From: an uncultured Clostridia bacterium
GTDB taxonomy: Bacteria > Bacillota > Clostridia > Oscillospirales > Ruminococcaceae
Length of the DNA: 64,000 nucleotides
Assembly (NCBI GenBank): GCA_944386475.1
Contig: CALXBH010000007.1
Location: 18,011 to 82,010, forward strand
Direction of reading: 5' to 3'
Shown here piece after piece: positions 8,693 to 16,907 of this stretch (its first letter is position 1; every line of letters starts with the position of its first letter). The notes below the pieces were generated by a model. The model had not been told where the DNA came from, did no database searches, and saw nothing but the letters and a program-made list of their open reading frames with translations. Both the position numbers and the translations under genes were made by a program.

Positions 8693-9067
8693 CTATTCTT
8701 TTTTGTCATCAGGGAGCGTTTTGATCCGGAAGAAAAAGTAGTAATACTGAATCAGGACAACCCCCACAAGGATCACCCGGACGGCTAAAATATCCACCAA
8801 AAGAAAGGAGATGAAAATCGCCAGGGTGGAAACAGCCAGGATGCGAAGCTTCACCCTCATGGTCATGCCTCGGGTTTCCATAAAGGACTTTAAGTTTTTC
8901 TCATACAGCTTGGTGCTACAAAACCAACGGTGAAACCGCTGGGAGCTTTTGGCAAAACAGGCGGAGGACAACAGCAAAAAGGGAGCTGTCGGCAGCACCG
9001 GCACAAACGCGCCCACTGCGCCTAAGCCTAAAAAGACAAATGCCAAAATCCACAGCAGCAGTTTCAT
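8693..9067 (-). CDS. DUF454 (YbaN) family membrane protein
   Basis: 124-residue protein with an N-terminal hydrophobic segment (about 3-25), the family motif FVPVLPTAPFLLLSSACFAKSS and two further hydrophobic segments near the C-terminus. The function of the YbaN family is not established. Start ATG follows GAAAGAGGATG. It lies downstream of and in the same direction as the hydrogenase operon, separated by 47 bases, and could be read through from it. Confidence 0.82.
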   Translation of the reverse strand: MKLLLWILAFVFLGLGAVGAFVPVLPTAPFLLLSSACFAKSSQRFHRWFCSTKLYEKNLKSFMETRGMTMRVKLRILAVSTLAIFISFLLVDILAVRVILVGVVLIQYYYFFFRIKTLPDDKKE

Positions 9068-9114
9068 TACTCATCCTCTTTCAGTATCAAATAAGGTTCC
9101 CTAAAGCATCCGGA

Positions 9115-10857
9115 TTAATAGACGCTGCGTTTGACATATTTGGTGTGCAAAATCTCATGAGCCTTGTGGCTGCCGGGCTTCTCCAAAAACTCGCTGTACA
9201 GCGTTTTGATAACCGGGCTTTCATGGGATTTGCGCAGAGGCATGTTGCGGTCTTCTTCATACAGCGCCGCTGCCCGTTTGGCCTTTAAGTCCACAAAGTT
9301 GCGGACCGAAGCGGGCTGGGTAGGCTGGCCGCCGCCGTTGACACAGCCGCCCGGGCAGGCCATCACTTCGATAAAGTGATAGTTTTTCTTGCCCGCTTTT
9401 ACGTCGTCAAGAAGCTTGCGGGCGTTGGCCAGGCCGGAAACGACCGCCACATTGACGTCCATGCCCGCCACCTGATAGGTGGCCTCCTTGATGTCCTTGG
9501 TGCCGCGGACTTCCTCGAAATCGAGCTTTTTCAGTTCCTCGCCGGTGAGGGTCTCCACAGCGGTGCGCAGGGCGGCTTCCATGACGCCGCCAGTGGCGCC
9601 GAAGATTGCGCCTGCACCGGTAGAGTCTCCTAAAGGAGAATCAAAGTCCTCATCGGGCAGCTCGTTAAACAGAAGGCCCGCCCGGTTAATCATCCGGGCC
9701 AGTTCCCGGGTGGTCAGGGAGATGTCTACATCCGGCACGCCCGCCGCGCTTTGGAAGTCTCGTTTAACCTCGAATTTCTTGGCGGTGCAGGGCATGATGC
9801 TGACGCATACGATGTCTTTGGGATCAATGCCCATCTTCTGGGCGTAATAGGTTTTAATGATCGCGCCGGACATCTGCTGGGGAGATTTGCAGGAGGACAG
9901 ATTATCCAGCATATCGGGATAATAATGCTCGCAGAATTTGACCCATCCGGGAGAGCAGGATGTAATCATCGGCAGCTTGCCGCCGTTTTTCACCCGCTCG
10001 ATAAACTCGTTAGCCTCTTCCATAATGGTCAGATCCGCGCCAAAGTCGGTGTCAAACACCTTATCAAAGCCCAGACGGCGCAGAGCATCCACCATCTTGC
10101 CCTTGACGTTGGTGCCGATGGGAAGCCCGAAAGCCTCGCCTAAAGTTGCGCGGATGGAGGGAGCGGTGTGGACCACCACATGCTTATTGGGATCGTGCAA
10201 CGCATCCCATACAGCCTGGGTGTCGTCCTTTTCGCTGAGAGCGCCGGTGGGGCAGGCAACGATACACTGGCCGCAGGATACACAGCTGGTCTCTGCAAGA
10301 TCCTTTTCAAAGGCGCAGCCGATGTGGGTACTGAATCCTCTTTCATTGGCGTCGATAACGCCGATGCCCTGCATTTTGGAGCAGGCGGCCACACACCGGC
10401 GGCAGAGAATACATTTGTTGTTGTCCCGGTACATATGCGCGGCGGAATCATCAATGTCGTAGTGGATTTTTTCGCCTTCAAAATAGGTTTCATCATCCAC
10501 CTTGTAATCATAGCAAAGCTTTTGCAGTTCGCAGCTGCCGCTGCGAACGCAGGACAGACATTTGCGCTCATGGGTGGAGAGGATCAGTTCCAGCGTCAGC
10601 TTGCGGGCGTTGAGCACCTTGGGGGAGTTGGTGATGACCTCCATTCCCTCGTTAACAGGATATACGCAGGCGGTGACAAGGCTTTTAGCGCCCTTTACCT
10701 CCACCATGCAGATACGGCAGGCGCCGATCTCGTTGATCTCTTTGAGATAGCAAAGAGTGGGGATATCGATGCCGGCTGAACGTGCCGCTTCCAAAATCGT
10801 GCTGTTTTTGGGCACGGTCAGAGGCATACCATTAATTTTAATATTTACAGTTTCCAT
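9115..10857 (-). CDS. hndD: [FeFe]-hydrogenase catalytic subunit (HndD/HydA type)
   Basis: 580-residue catalytic subunit of a soluble NAD(P)-linked hydrogenase. Domains in order: a [2Fe-2S] plant-type ferredoxin fold (residues about 3-75), a His-ligated cluster (HERKCLSCVRSGSCELQKLC), two [4Fe-4S] sites (CILCRRCVAAC; CVSCGQCIVACP), then the H-cluster domain. That domain has L1 TSCSPGW, L2 MPCTAKKFE and L3 EVMACPGGCVNGGGQP. The ATG giving METVNIK is chosen because the GTG three codons upstream overlaps GAGGAG. It is the last gene of a five-gene operon with the NuoE/NuoF-like subunits, the arrangement of bifurcating clostridial hydrogenases. Confidence 0.93.
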   Translation of the reverse strand: METVNIKINGMPLTVPKNSTILEAARSAGIDIPTLCYLKEINEIGACRICMVEVKGAKSLVTACVYPVNEGMEVITNSPKVLNARKLTLELILSTHERKCLSCVRSGSCELQKLCYDYKVDDETYFEGEKIHYDIDDSAAHMYRDNNKCILCRRCVAACSKMQGIGVIDANERGFSTHIGCAFEKDLAETSCVSCGQCIVACPTGALSEKDDTQAVWDALHDPNKHVVVHTAPSIRATLGEAFGLPIGTNVKGKMVDALRRLGFDKVFDTDFGADLTIMEEANEFIERVKNGGKLPMITSCSPGWVKFCEHYYPDMLDNLSSCKSPQQMSGAIIKTYYAQKMGIDPKDIVCVSIMPCTAKKFEVKRDFQSAAGVPDVDISLTTRELARMINRAGLLFNELPDEDFDSPLGDSTGAGAIFGATGGVMEAALRTAVETLTGEELKKLDFEEVRGTKDIKEATYQVAGMDVNVAVVSGLANARKLLDDVKAGKKNYHFIEVMACPGGCVNGGGQPTQPASVRNFVDLKAKRAAALYEEDRNMPLRKSHESPVIKTLYSEFLEKPGSHKAHEILHTKYVKRSVY

Positions 10858-10875
10858 TCGGTACACTCCTCTTCC

Positions 10876-12663
10876 TTACTTCTTCTCGATAGCGCCGAAG
10901 CGGCATTTTTCCATACAGGCGCCGCACTTGATACACTTATTTTTATCAATGTGGTGCGGGTTCTTCACGTCTCCCGTGATGGCGCCGGCAGGGCAGACAC
11001 GGGCGCAAAGAGTACAGCCTTTACATTTGTTTTCGTCGATTTCGTAGCTGAGGAGCGCTTTACATACCCCGGCAGGACATTTTTTGTCTACCACATGGGC
11101 GATGTATTCATCCCGGAAATACCGAAGGGTGGACAAAACAGGGTTGGGAGCCGTCTGCCCCAGGCCGCACAGGGAGTTTGCCTTTACATGATAGCAAAGC
11201 TCTTCCAGACGGTCCAAGTCCTCCATGGTAGCGGTGCCATGGGTGATCTTGGTGAGCAGCTCCAGCATCCGCTTGGTACCGACCCGGCAGGGAGTACATT
11301 TGCCGCAGCTTTCGTCCACGGTGAATTCCAGGAAGAATTTAGCGATATCCACCATACAGGTGTCCTCGTCCATGACAATCAGGCCGCCGGAGCCCATCAT
11401 GGAGCCGATGGCGATCAGGTTGTCATAGTCGATGGGAATGTCGATATGCTCTGCGGGGATGCAGCCGCCGGAAGGACCGCCGGTCTGGGCCGCTTTAAAC
11501 TTCTTGCCGTCGGGGATGCCGCCGCCGATCTCTTCGATGATCTCCCGCAGGGTGGTGCCCATGGGAACCTCCACCAGACCGGTGTTGTGGATCTTACCGC
11601 CCAGGGCGAACACCTTGGTGCCTTTGGATTTTTCGGTTCCCATCGAGGAGAACCAATCCGCGCCCTTGAGGATGATCTGGGGGATGTTGGCGTAGGTTTC
11701 CACGTTGTTTAAGATGGTGGGCTTTTGGAACAATCCCTTGACCGCCGGGTAGGGAGGGCGGGGATGGGGTTCGCCCCGGTGGCCTTCGATGGAGGTCATC
11801 AGCGCGGTTTCCTCGCCGCAGACAAACGCGCCCGCGCCCAAACGCAGGTCAATATCAAAATCAAAGCCGGAATCAAAGATATTTTTGCCTAACAGGCCGT
11901 ATTCCCGGGCCTGTTTGATAGCGATTTCCAAACGCTTAACAGCGATAGGATACTCCGCCCGGACATATATGTAACCTTGGGTCGCGCCGATGGCGTAACC
12001 GGCGATGGCCATCGCCTCCAACACGGCATGGGGATCGCCCTCCAGAATAGAGCGGTCCATAAACGCGCCCGGGTCGCCCTCGTCGGCGTTGCAGCAGACG
12101 TATTTTTGGTCGGCGTCGTTCATCCGGGCAAGGCCCCATTTTACGCCGGTGGGGAAGCCGCCGCCGCCCCGGCCACGCAGGCCGCTGTCCTTGATCACCT
12201 GGATAACCTGCTCGGGGGTGTACTCGGTGAGCACCTTGCCCAGAGCCTCATAGCCGTCCATGGCGATGTATTCGTCGATGTTTTCCGGGTTAATCACGCC
12301 GCAGTTGCGCAGAGCCACCCGGTGCTGTTTTTTATAAAACGTCGTGTCGTTTAAGGACTTCACGCCGTCGTCCGCCACCGTCTCCTGATACAGAAGGCGC
12401 TGGACAATACGGCCTTTTAACAGATGCTCCGACACGATCTCCGGGATGTCGTCCGGCTTGACCCGGGAATAAAAGCTCCCCTCCGGATAGACGATCATGA
12501 TGGGGCCTAAGGCGCACAGGCCGAAGCATCCGGTTTTAATCACTTTAATTTCTTTATCAAGGCCCTGTTTTTTGATCTCCTCTTCCAGGACGTTGATGAT
12601 CTGCTGACTGCCCGAGGAAGTACATCCGGTACCACCGCAGACCAGTACGTGAGAACGATACAT
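10876..12663 (-). CDS. hndC: NADH-binding hydrogenase subunit (NuoF/HndC type)
   Basis: 595-residue flavoprotein subunit. It has an N-terminal thioredoxin-like [2Fe-2S] domain (CGGTGCTSSG...CFGLCALGP). The NADH-binding glycine loop is GLRGRGGGGFPTG, the FMN region GAGAFVCGEETALMTSIEG, and the N3-type [4Fe-4S] site SCGKCTPCRVG. Two C-terminal ferredoxin clusters are CKGCTLCARVCP and CIKCGACMEKC. It transfers electrons between NAD(P)H and the catalytic subunit. The start ATG at 12663 follows AAGGAGG; an upstream in-frame start is discarded. It lies 18 bases before hndD. Confidence 0.93.
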   Translation of the reverse strand: MYRSHVLVCGGTGCTSSGSQQIINVLEEEIKKQGLDKEIKVIKTGCFGLCALGPIMIVYPEGSFYSRVKPDDIPEIVSEHLLKGRIVQRLLYQETVADDGVKSLNDTTFYKKQHRVALRNCGVINPENIDEYIAMDGYEALGKVLTEYTPEQVIQVIKDSGLRGRGGGGFPTGVKWGLARMNDADQKYVCCNADEGDPGAFMDRSILEGDPHAVLEAMAIAGYAIGATQGYIYVRAEYPIAVKRLEIAIKQAREYGLLGKNIFDSGFDFDIDLRLGAGAFVCGEETALMTSIEGHRGEPHPRPPYPAVKGLFQKPTILNNVETYANIPQIILKGADWFSSMGTEKSKGTKVFALGGKIHNTGLVEVPMGTTLREIIEEIGGGIPDGKKFKAAQTGGPSGGCIPAEHIDIPIDYDNLIAIGSMMGSGGLIVMDEDTCMVDIAKFFLEFTVDESCGKCTPCRVGTKRMLELLTKITHGTATMEDLDRLEELCYHVKANSLCGLGQTAPNPVLSTLRYFRDEYIAHVVDKKCPAGVCKALLSYEIDENKCKGCTLCARVCPAGAITGDVKNPHHIDKNKCIKCGACMEKCRFGAIEKK

Positions 12664-12676
12664 GGGTAAATCCTCC

Positions 12677-13048
12677 TTACTTTGCGTTTGCACCGATGGT
12701 GTACTCGCTGACCACGTTGCCGTTGACCAGATGGTCGGCTACGACCCGGGCAGCTTTTTCGGGGGTCATTTTTACATAGGTTGTCTTTTGTCCGTCGGGG
12801 GTAAAGATCTCCACCACGGGTTCATACTGGCAGATGCCGATGCAGCCGGTCTGGGTGACCGCCACATTGTTTAAATTGCGCTTAGCCACTTCTTCGGTAA
12901 ACGCGTTGAGCACCGGGCGGGCGCCGGCGGCGATCCCGCAGGTAGCCATACCCACAACCACGCGGATGCAGTCGTTTCCTTCCTGCCGCACATGGACGCT
13001 GTTTTTGGCTTTATCCCGAATGGCCTTTAATTCTTCCAGACTTTTCAT
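12677..13048 (-). CDS. hndB: [2Fe-2S] thioredoxin-like subunit (HndB type)
   Basis: 123-residue small iron-sulfur subunit with a thioredoxin-like ferredoxin fold. The cysteines CGIAAGA and CIGICQYEP, with their spacing, match HndB-type proteins. It is a likely electron-transfer accessory of the hydrogenase complex. Start ATG follows AAGGTGG. It lies between the ATPase-domain gene and hndC in the operon. Confidence 0.85.
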   Translation of the reverse strand: MKSLEELKAIRDKAKNSVHVRQEGNDCIRVVVGMATCGIAAGARPVLNAFTEEVAKRNLNNVAVTQTGCIGICQYEPVVEIFTPDGQKTTYVKMTPEKAARVVADHLVNGNVVSEYTIGANAK

Positions 13049-13063
13049 AAGTTAAGCACCACC

Positions 13064-13615
13064 TTATTCTTCGTTAAGTTCTAGTTGAGCCTCATGTTCA
13101 TTGATATAATCCCGGATAAACAACAGCACATCCGGGGAATTGATGGGGACGCCTTCTAAAATCTCTTTGATCTGGCGGGTGTCCATCACAAATTCCCGGC
13201 CGTCCAGCCGGCTTTGATACACAAAGTCGATGGAGGGGTTAACCGAGATTAAAGAGGTCATCGTCGCCGTCATATCCCCCACCGGCAGCATGTCGATGTG
13301 GTCGGTGTGGTAAAAGGCGGATACCACCGTCCCTTTTCCGGGCTGGGAGGTAATAGAAAAGCTTCCTCCCGTCATTTCAGCGGTCATTTTAAACAGGGGG
13401 ACGCCGAGCCCCACCTTCCGGGTCGTCCGGGTGGTAAAAAAAGGATCGGTTACCCGGGCAATCTGCTGTTCATCCATTCCGCAGCCGTCGTCGCTGATGA
13501 CGATGGAAAGGGTATTGTCCGCTGTGGAACGCTCCATCGTGATTCCGATGAGCGACGCGCCGGCCTTAATAGAATTCTGCGCAATGTCCAGAACGTTCAG
13601 TGAAAGCTCCTGCAT
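13064..13615 (-). CDS. histidine-kinase-like ATPase domain protein
   Basis: 183 residues with a GHKL ATPase fold. The N box is LDIAQNSIKAGA (about 9-20), the G1 box ISDDGCGMD and the G2-like box GLGVPLFKM. There is no histidine phosphoacceptor, sensor or membrane segment. Such genes sit inside clostridial hydrogenase operons, presumably as regulators; the partner is unknown. The start follows the NuoE-like gene's stop by 2 bases without a clear ribosome site, so translation is probably coupled. Confidence 0.85.
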   Translation of the reverse strand: MQELSLNVLDIAQNSIKAGASLIGITMERSTADNTLSIVISDDGCGMDEQQIARVTDPFFTTRTTRKVGLGVPLFKMTAEMTGGSFSITSQPGKGTVVSAFYHTDHIDMLPVGDMTATMTSLISVNPSIDFVYQSRLDGREFVMDTRQIKEILEGVPINSPDVLLFIRDYINEHEAQLELNEE

Positions 13616-13617
13616 GG

Positions 13618-14115
13618 CTATTCAGCGTATTTCGCCAAAATGTCGTCGATGTCGTCCACTTCCAGACGGCCGTATACATCGTCGTTGACGGTGATAACGG
13701 GCGCGAGGCCGCAGGCGCCGATGCAGCGGCAGGCCTCTAACGAGAACTTGCCGTCAGGGGTGCATTCGCCTCCCTGAATCCCCAGCTTTTGCTGAAGCCG
13801 GTTGTAGACAGCACCCGAGCCTTTGACGTAGCAGGCGGTGCCAAGACATACAGAAATTTTGTATTTTCCTTTGGGGTTTAAAGCGAATTGGGAATAAAAA
13901 GTCACCACCCCGTAGATTTCCGCCATGGGAACGCCGGTTTCGGTGGCGATTTTCTCCAGCACCTCCTCCGGGAGGTAACCGTAAATTTCCTGGGCCTTTT
14001 GAAGAATGGGCATTAAAAATCCTTTTTCTTCTTTATGCTCATGGATGACGCGCATTAACTCCTCTTCCTGTTCGGGGGTTCCTGTAAAAGGAATCGCGCA
14101 TTTTTTGTTTGCCAT
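13618..14115 (-). CDS. hndA: NuoE-like hydrogenase subunit (HndA type)
   Basis: 165-residue [2Fe-2S] subunit of the hydrogenase complex. The four cluster cysteines are in CLGTACYVKG and CRCIGACGLAP. The N-terminal helical part contains QEIYGYLPEEVL, typical of NuoE. The ATG at 14115 follows AAGGAGG, so a longer start at 14136 is not used. It is the first gene of the leftward hydrogenase operon. Confidence 0.92.
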   Translation of the reverse strand: MANKKCAIPFTGTPEQEEELMRVIHEHKEEKGFLMPILQKAQEIYGYLPEEVLEKIATETGVPMAEIYGVVTFYSQFALNPKGKYKISVCLGTACYVKGSGAVYNRLQQKLGIQGGECTPDGKFSLEACRCIGACGLAPVITVNDDVYGRLEVDDIDDILAKYAE

Positions 14116-14198
14116 ACAAAGAGCCTCCTTAAACAATTAAAGTGCCGGACACTGCTGGACGCTGCAAAAGGACAGCCAAAGTCCGCACATTTACTAAA

Positions 14199-14207
14199 AT
14201 TATAACA
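14199..14207 (-). promoter_or_regulatory. extended -10 promoter of the hydrogenase operon
   Basis: On the minus strand TGTTATAAT gives an extended -10 (TGN-TATAAT) 84 bases upstream of hndA. The -35 is weak. Confidence 0.5.
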
Positions 14208-14302
14208 TTTAGAAATGACAAAATCCATATAGGACAGTAGATAAATATCTGTTCTTTTTTTGTTTATTTATCACAAAAATAAAATGACTTTCTTGCCCTA
14301 AG

Positions 14303-14331
14303 TTGCTATTGACGTGTACAACATATATAAT
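14303..14331 (+). promoter_or_regulatory. promoter of the rightward sensory hydrogenase operon
   Basis: -35 TTGCTA (14303-14308), 17-base spacer, -10 TATAAT (14326-14331), 69 bases before the DRTGG gene. The 284-base gap between the divergent operons (14116-14399) holds this promoter and the leftward one. No clear Rex-type palindrome was seen. Confidence 0.6.
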
Positions 14332-14399
14332 ATTGATAAGACCATATGTCGAAAAATATATGGGGAAAACACCGGTTTGACCAACACAGGAGGCTTTGT

Positions 14400-14744
14400 A
14401 TGAACATAAGGAACGCAAAAGAGATTTTGGACTGCCAGGTGGTCTGCGGGGAAGAGCTTTTGGATCAGGAAATCCACACGGCCTGCGGGTCGGATATGAT
14501 GAGCGACGTGCTGGCTTTTGTGAAGGATCAGTCCATCCTGCTCACCGGCCTTGTCAACCCCCAGGTGATCCGCACGGCGGATATGATGGACATGCTGTGC
14601 ATCGTGTTCGTCCGGGGGAAATGTCCCGATCAGGCGATGATCGACCTGGCCAACGAGCGGGGAATCGTTTTGATGACCACCGGTCACCGGATGTTTACCG
14701 CCTGCGGCCTTTTATGGGAAAACGGTCTGAGAGGAGGAAACTGA
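14400..14744 (+). CDS. DRTGG-domain protein
   Basis: 114-residue single DRTGG-type domain protein (NIRNAKEILDCQVVCGEELL...TTGHRMFTACGLLWENGL). DRTGG domains are associated with CBS and nucleotide-sensing proteins; the ligand is unknown. The ATG at 14400 follows CACAGGAGG. It starts a rightward operon with an anti-sigma-like kinase and a sensory-type hydrogenase, so it is probably a regulatory or redox-signalling component. Confidence 0.8.
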   Translation: MNIRNAKEILDCQVVCGEELLDQEIHTACGSDMMSDVLAFVKDQSILLTGLVNPQVIRTADMMDMLCIVFVRGKCPDQAMIDLANERGIVLMTTGHRMFTACGLLWENGLRGGN

Positions 14745-14750
14745 CTCCTC

Positions 14751-15176
14751 ATGGAAAATACGCTGACACTCCGCTACGAGGTGGACGGGGAGGATTTTAC
14801 CCGGGCAGGGGAGGCCTCCGCCGCCGTCAAACGGGCGCTAAAAAAGATGGGAGTATCCCCCGAGGTTGTGCGCAAGGTGGCCATCGCCCTGTATGAGGGG
14901 GAGATCAACATGGTTATCCACGCCGATGGCGGCGTCATCACCGTGGAGGTGACCCCCAAAGAAGTGCGCATGGAGCTTGCCGATCACGGCAAGGGGATTG
15001 AAAACATCGAGCTCGCCATGCAGGAGGGGTATTCCACCGCTCCCGACGAGGTGCGGTCCCTGGGCTTCGGCGCGGGAATGGGGCTTCCCAACATGAAAAA
15101 ATGCTCGGATGAAATGAAGATCGAGAGCACGGTGGGCGTGGGAACCACCGTGACCATGACGGTCTATATCCAGTAG
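14751..15176 (+). CDS. RsbW-like ATP-binding (anti-sigma/serine kinase) protein
   Basis: 141 residues with a GHKL ATPase core. The N box is KVAIALYEGEINMVIHA, the G1 box LADHGKGIENIELAM, and the G2 box GFGAGMGLPNMKKCSD. It resembles anti-sigma-factor serine/threonine kinases such as RsbW/SpoIIAB. Its place between a DRTGG protein and a sensory-type [FeFe] hydrogenase fits the known association of these hydrogenases with kinase/phosphatase signalling. The cognate target is not in the window. Confidence 0.85.
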   Translation: MENTLTLRYEVDGEDFTRAGEASAAVKRALKKMGVSPEVVRKVAIALYEGEINMVIHADGGVITVEVTPKEVRMELADHGKGIENIELAMQEGYSTAPDEVRSLGFGAGMGLPNMKKCSDEMKIESTVGVGTTVTMTVYIQ

Positions 15177-15181
15177 GAATC

Positions 15182-15202
15182 AAAGGGCCGTGAAAGGCCC
15201 TT
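15182..15202 (+). other. hairpin upstream of sensory hydrogenase gene
   Basis: AAAGGGCC and GGCCCTT pair around GTGAAA, directly after the kinase gene. With no T-run it is more likely an RNA-processing or partial-attenuation hairpin than a full terminator. Confidence 0.4.
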
Positions 15203-15238
15203 ATCTCCCACAATGGTAGGAAGAAAGGAGGACGACAG

Positions 15239-16582
15239 ATGGAAGAATTTTTTCATTCTGTGACGCTGGATACCGAAAAGTGCATGGGCTGCACCAACTG
15301 TATCAAGCGCTGTCCTACCGAAGCGATTCGGGTGCGGAATAAAAAAGCGTTTATTATTAAAGAGCGCTGTATCGACTGCGGGGAATGTATCCGCGTATGT
15401 CCCCACCACGCAAAAAAACCCATTTATGACCACCTGGACGAGGTGTTAAACCAGTACAAGTACCGGATCGCCCTGCCGGCGCCCGCGCTGTACGCGCAGT
15501 TTAACAATCTCGACGATGTGGATATTGTTTTAAACGCCCTGCTGATGCTGGGCTTTGACGATGTGTACGAAGTTGCCCGGGCGGCGGAGATCGTGTCGGA
15601 CAGCACCCGGCGGCTGATGGCGGCGGGGACGCTTAAAAAGCCCATTATCAGTTCGGCCTGCCCGGCGGTCACCCGGCTTATCCGGGTGCGGTTCCCGGGG
15701 CTTGTGGACAATGTGTTGCCCCTTAATGCACCGGTGGAGGTGGCGGCAAGGCTCGCCAAAAAGGAGGCGGCCGAAAAAACAGGCCTTCCCCCCGAGCAGA
15801 TCGGGGCGGTGTTTATCTCTCCCTGTGCGGCCAAGGTGACCGCCTCCAAGATGCCCTTGGGCACCGAAAGATCCCAGGTGTCCGCCGTGGTGGCCATCAG
15901 CGAGGTGTACCCAAAACTCCTGCCCTTGATGAAGCAGGTTAAAGAGCCCAAGGAGCTTTCCAAGGCCGGCAAGATCGGCGTCAACTGGGGGAGCAGCACG
16001 GGGGAGGCTTCGGCTCTTTTAAACGACAGCTACCTGGCAGCGGACGGAATCGAAAACGTCATCAAGGTGCTGGAGGATTTAGAGGACGAAAAGTTCGGAA
16101 ATCTGGATTTTATCGAGCTTAATGCCTGTAATGCCGGCTGTGTGGGCGGGGTGCTGACGGTGGAAAATCCCTATATCGCCCGCACCAAGCTCAAGCGGCT
16201 GCGGAAATACCTGCCGGTGTCCTTAAACCATGTGGATAAAATCCCGGCGGAGGCCAAATGGGACGAGCCGCTGGAATATGCGCCGGTGCTAAAATTGGAC
16301 CCGGATATGGGCAAGGCGCTGTCCAAGCTGGAGCAGATGGAGGAGATCGAACGCTCCCTGCCGGGGCTGGACTGCGGCTCCTGCGGGGCGCCTTCCTGCA
16401 AGGCGCTGGCGGAGGATGTGGTGCGGGGGATCGCCTCCACCGACGACTGCATCTTTAAATTTAAGGAGAACATGACCTCGCTGTTCAGCGAGCTTCACCG
16501 GCTGGAGGGGCTTATCCCGTCCTCTTACATACAGGAAAATCCGGACGGCGTAAAAAAGGAGGAACCCGATGACACCCATTGA
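15239..16582 (+). CDS. sensory-type (group C/D) [FeFe]-hydrogenase
   Basis: 447 residues. Two N-terminal [4Fe-4S] ferredoxin sites (CMGCTNCIKRCP, CIDCGECIRVCP) are followed by the H-cluster domain. Its L1 reads SSACP, L2 SPCAAK and L3 NACNAGCVGG. A C-terminal four-cysteine domain follows (PGLDCGSCGAPSCKALAEDV). Alanine precedes the L1 cluster cysteine, where catalytic enzymes have a proton-transfer cysteine. This is typical of slow, putatively H2-sensing enzymes. No PAS domain is visible, favouring group D. It is placed with kinase and DRTGG genes. Confidence 0.85.
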   Translation: MEEFFHSVTLDTEKCMGCTNCIKRCPTEAIRVRNKKAFIIKERCIDCGECIRVCPHHAKKPIYDHLDEVLNQYKYRIALPAPALYAQFNNLDDVDIVLNALLMLGFDDVYEVARAAEIVSDSTRRLMAAGTLKKPIISSACPAVTRLIRVRFPGLVDNVLPLNAPVEVAARLAKKEAAEKTGLPPEQIGAVFISPCAAKVTASKMPLGTERSQVSAVVAISEVYPKLLPLMKQVKEPKELSKAGKIGVNWGSSTGEASALLNDSYLAADGIENVIKVLEDLEDEKFGNLDFIELNACNAGCVGGVLTVENPYIARTKLKRLRKYLPVSLNHVDKIPAEAKWDEPLEYAPVLKLDPDMGKALSKLEQMEEIERSLPGLDCGSCGAPSCKALAEDVVRGIASTDDCIFKFKENMTSLFSELHRLEGLIPSSYIQENPDGVKKEEPDDTH

Positions 16583-16907
16583 TCTGGCAAATGCTCTGGG
16601 GCTTCAGGTGGCAAACCAGGGAGGCGGCGATGTGCGGGAGGTTTCCGGCATCTACTGCGGCGACCTTTTGAGCATTGTGATGAGCCACGCCCAGGCGGAT
16701 AACGTGTGGATCACCGTTATGGCCAACGTCAACACCCTGGCGGTGGCGGAGCTTACCGACGTGGCCTGCGTCATCCTGTCCGAGGGCATGAGCTTGGACG
16801 ATTCCCTGATGGCCAAGGCCAAAGAGCAGGAGATCTGCATCCTGCAAACAGATGAACCCACCTTTGAGACGGCGCTGGCGGTGTGGAAGCTGTTGGAGCA
16901 GTCATGA
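16569..16907 (+). CDS. second DRTGG-domain protein
   Basis: 112-residue DRTGG-like protein (DLANALGLQVANQGGGDVREVSGIYCGDLLSIVM) related in layout to the first gene of the operon. The start ATG lies 14 bases inside the hydrogenase gene and follows AAAAGGAGG. Its stop overlaps the PHP gene start (ATGA). It is probably a ligand-binding or signalling subunit. Confidence 0.8.
   Translation: MTPIDLANALGLQVANQGGGDVREVSGIYCGDLLSIVMSHAQADNVWITVMANVNTLAVAELTDVACVILSEGMSLDDSLMAKAKEQEICILQTDEPTFETALAVWKLLEQS

Noticed and set aside
9115..10857. TSCSP instead of TSCCP in the catalytic hydrogenase as a defect
   Set aside because: All other cluster motifs are intact, and I recall this variant from trimeric clostridial hydrogenases, so it is not treated as a loss of function.
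14116..14399. Rex-binding site between the hydrogenase operons
   Set aside because: TTGT/ACAA half-sites occur but no TTGTTAA-N4-TTAACAA-like palindrome was found.
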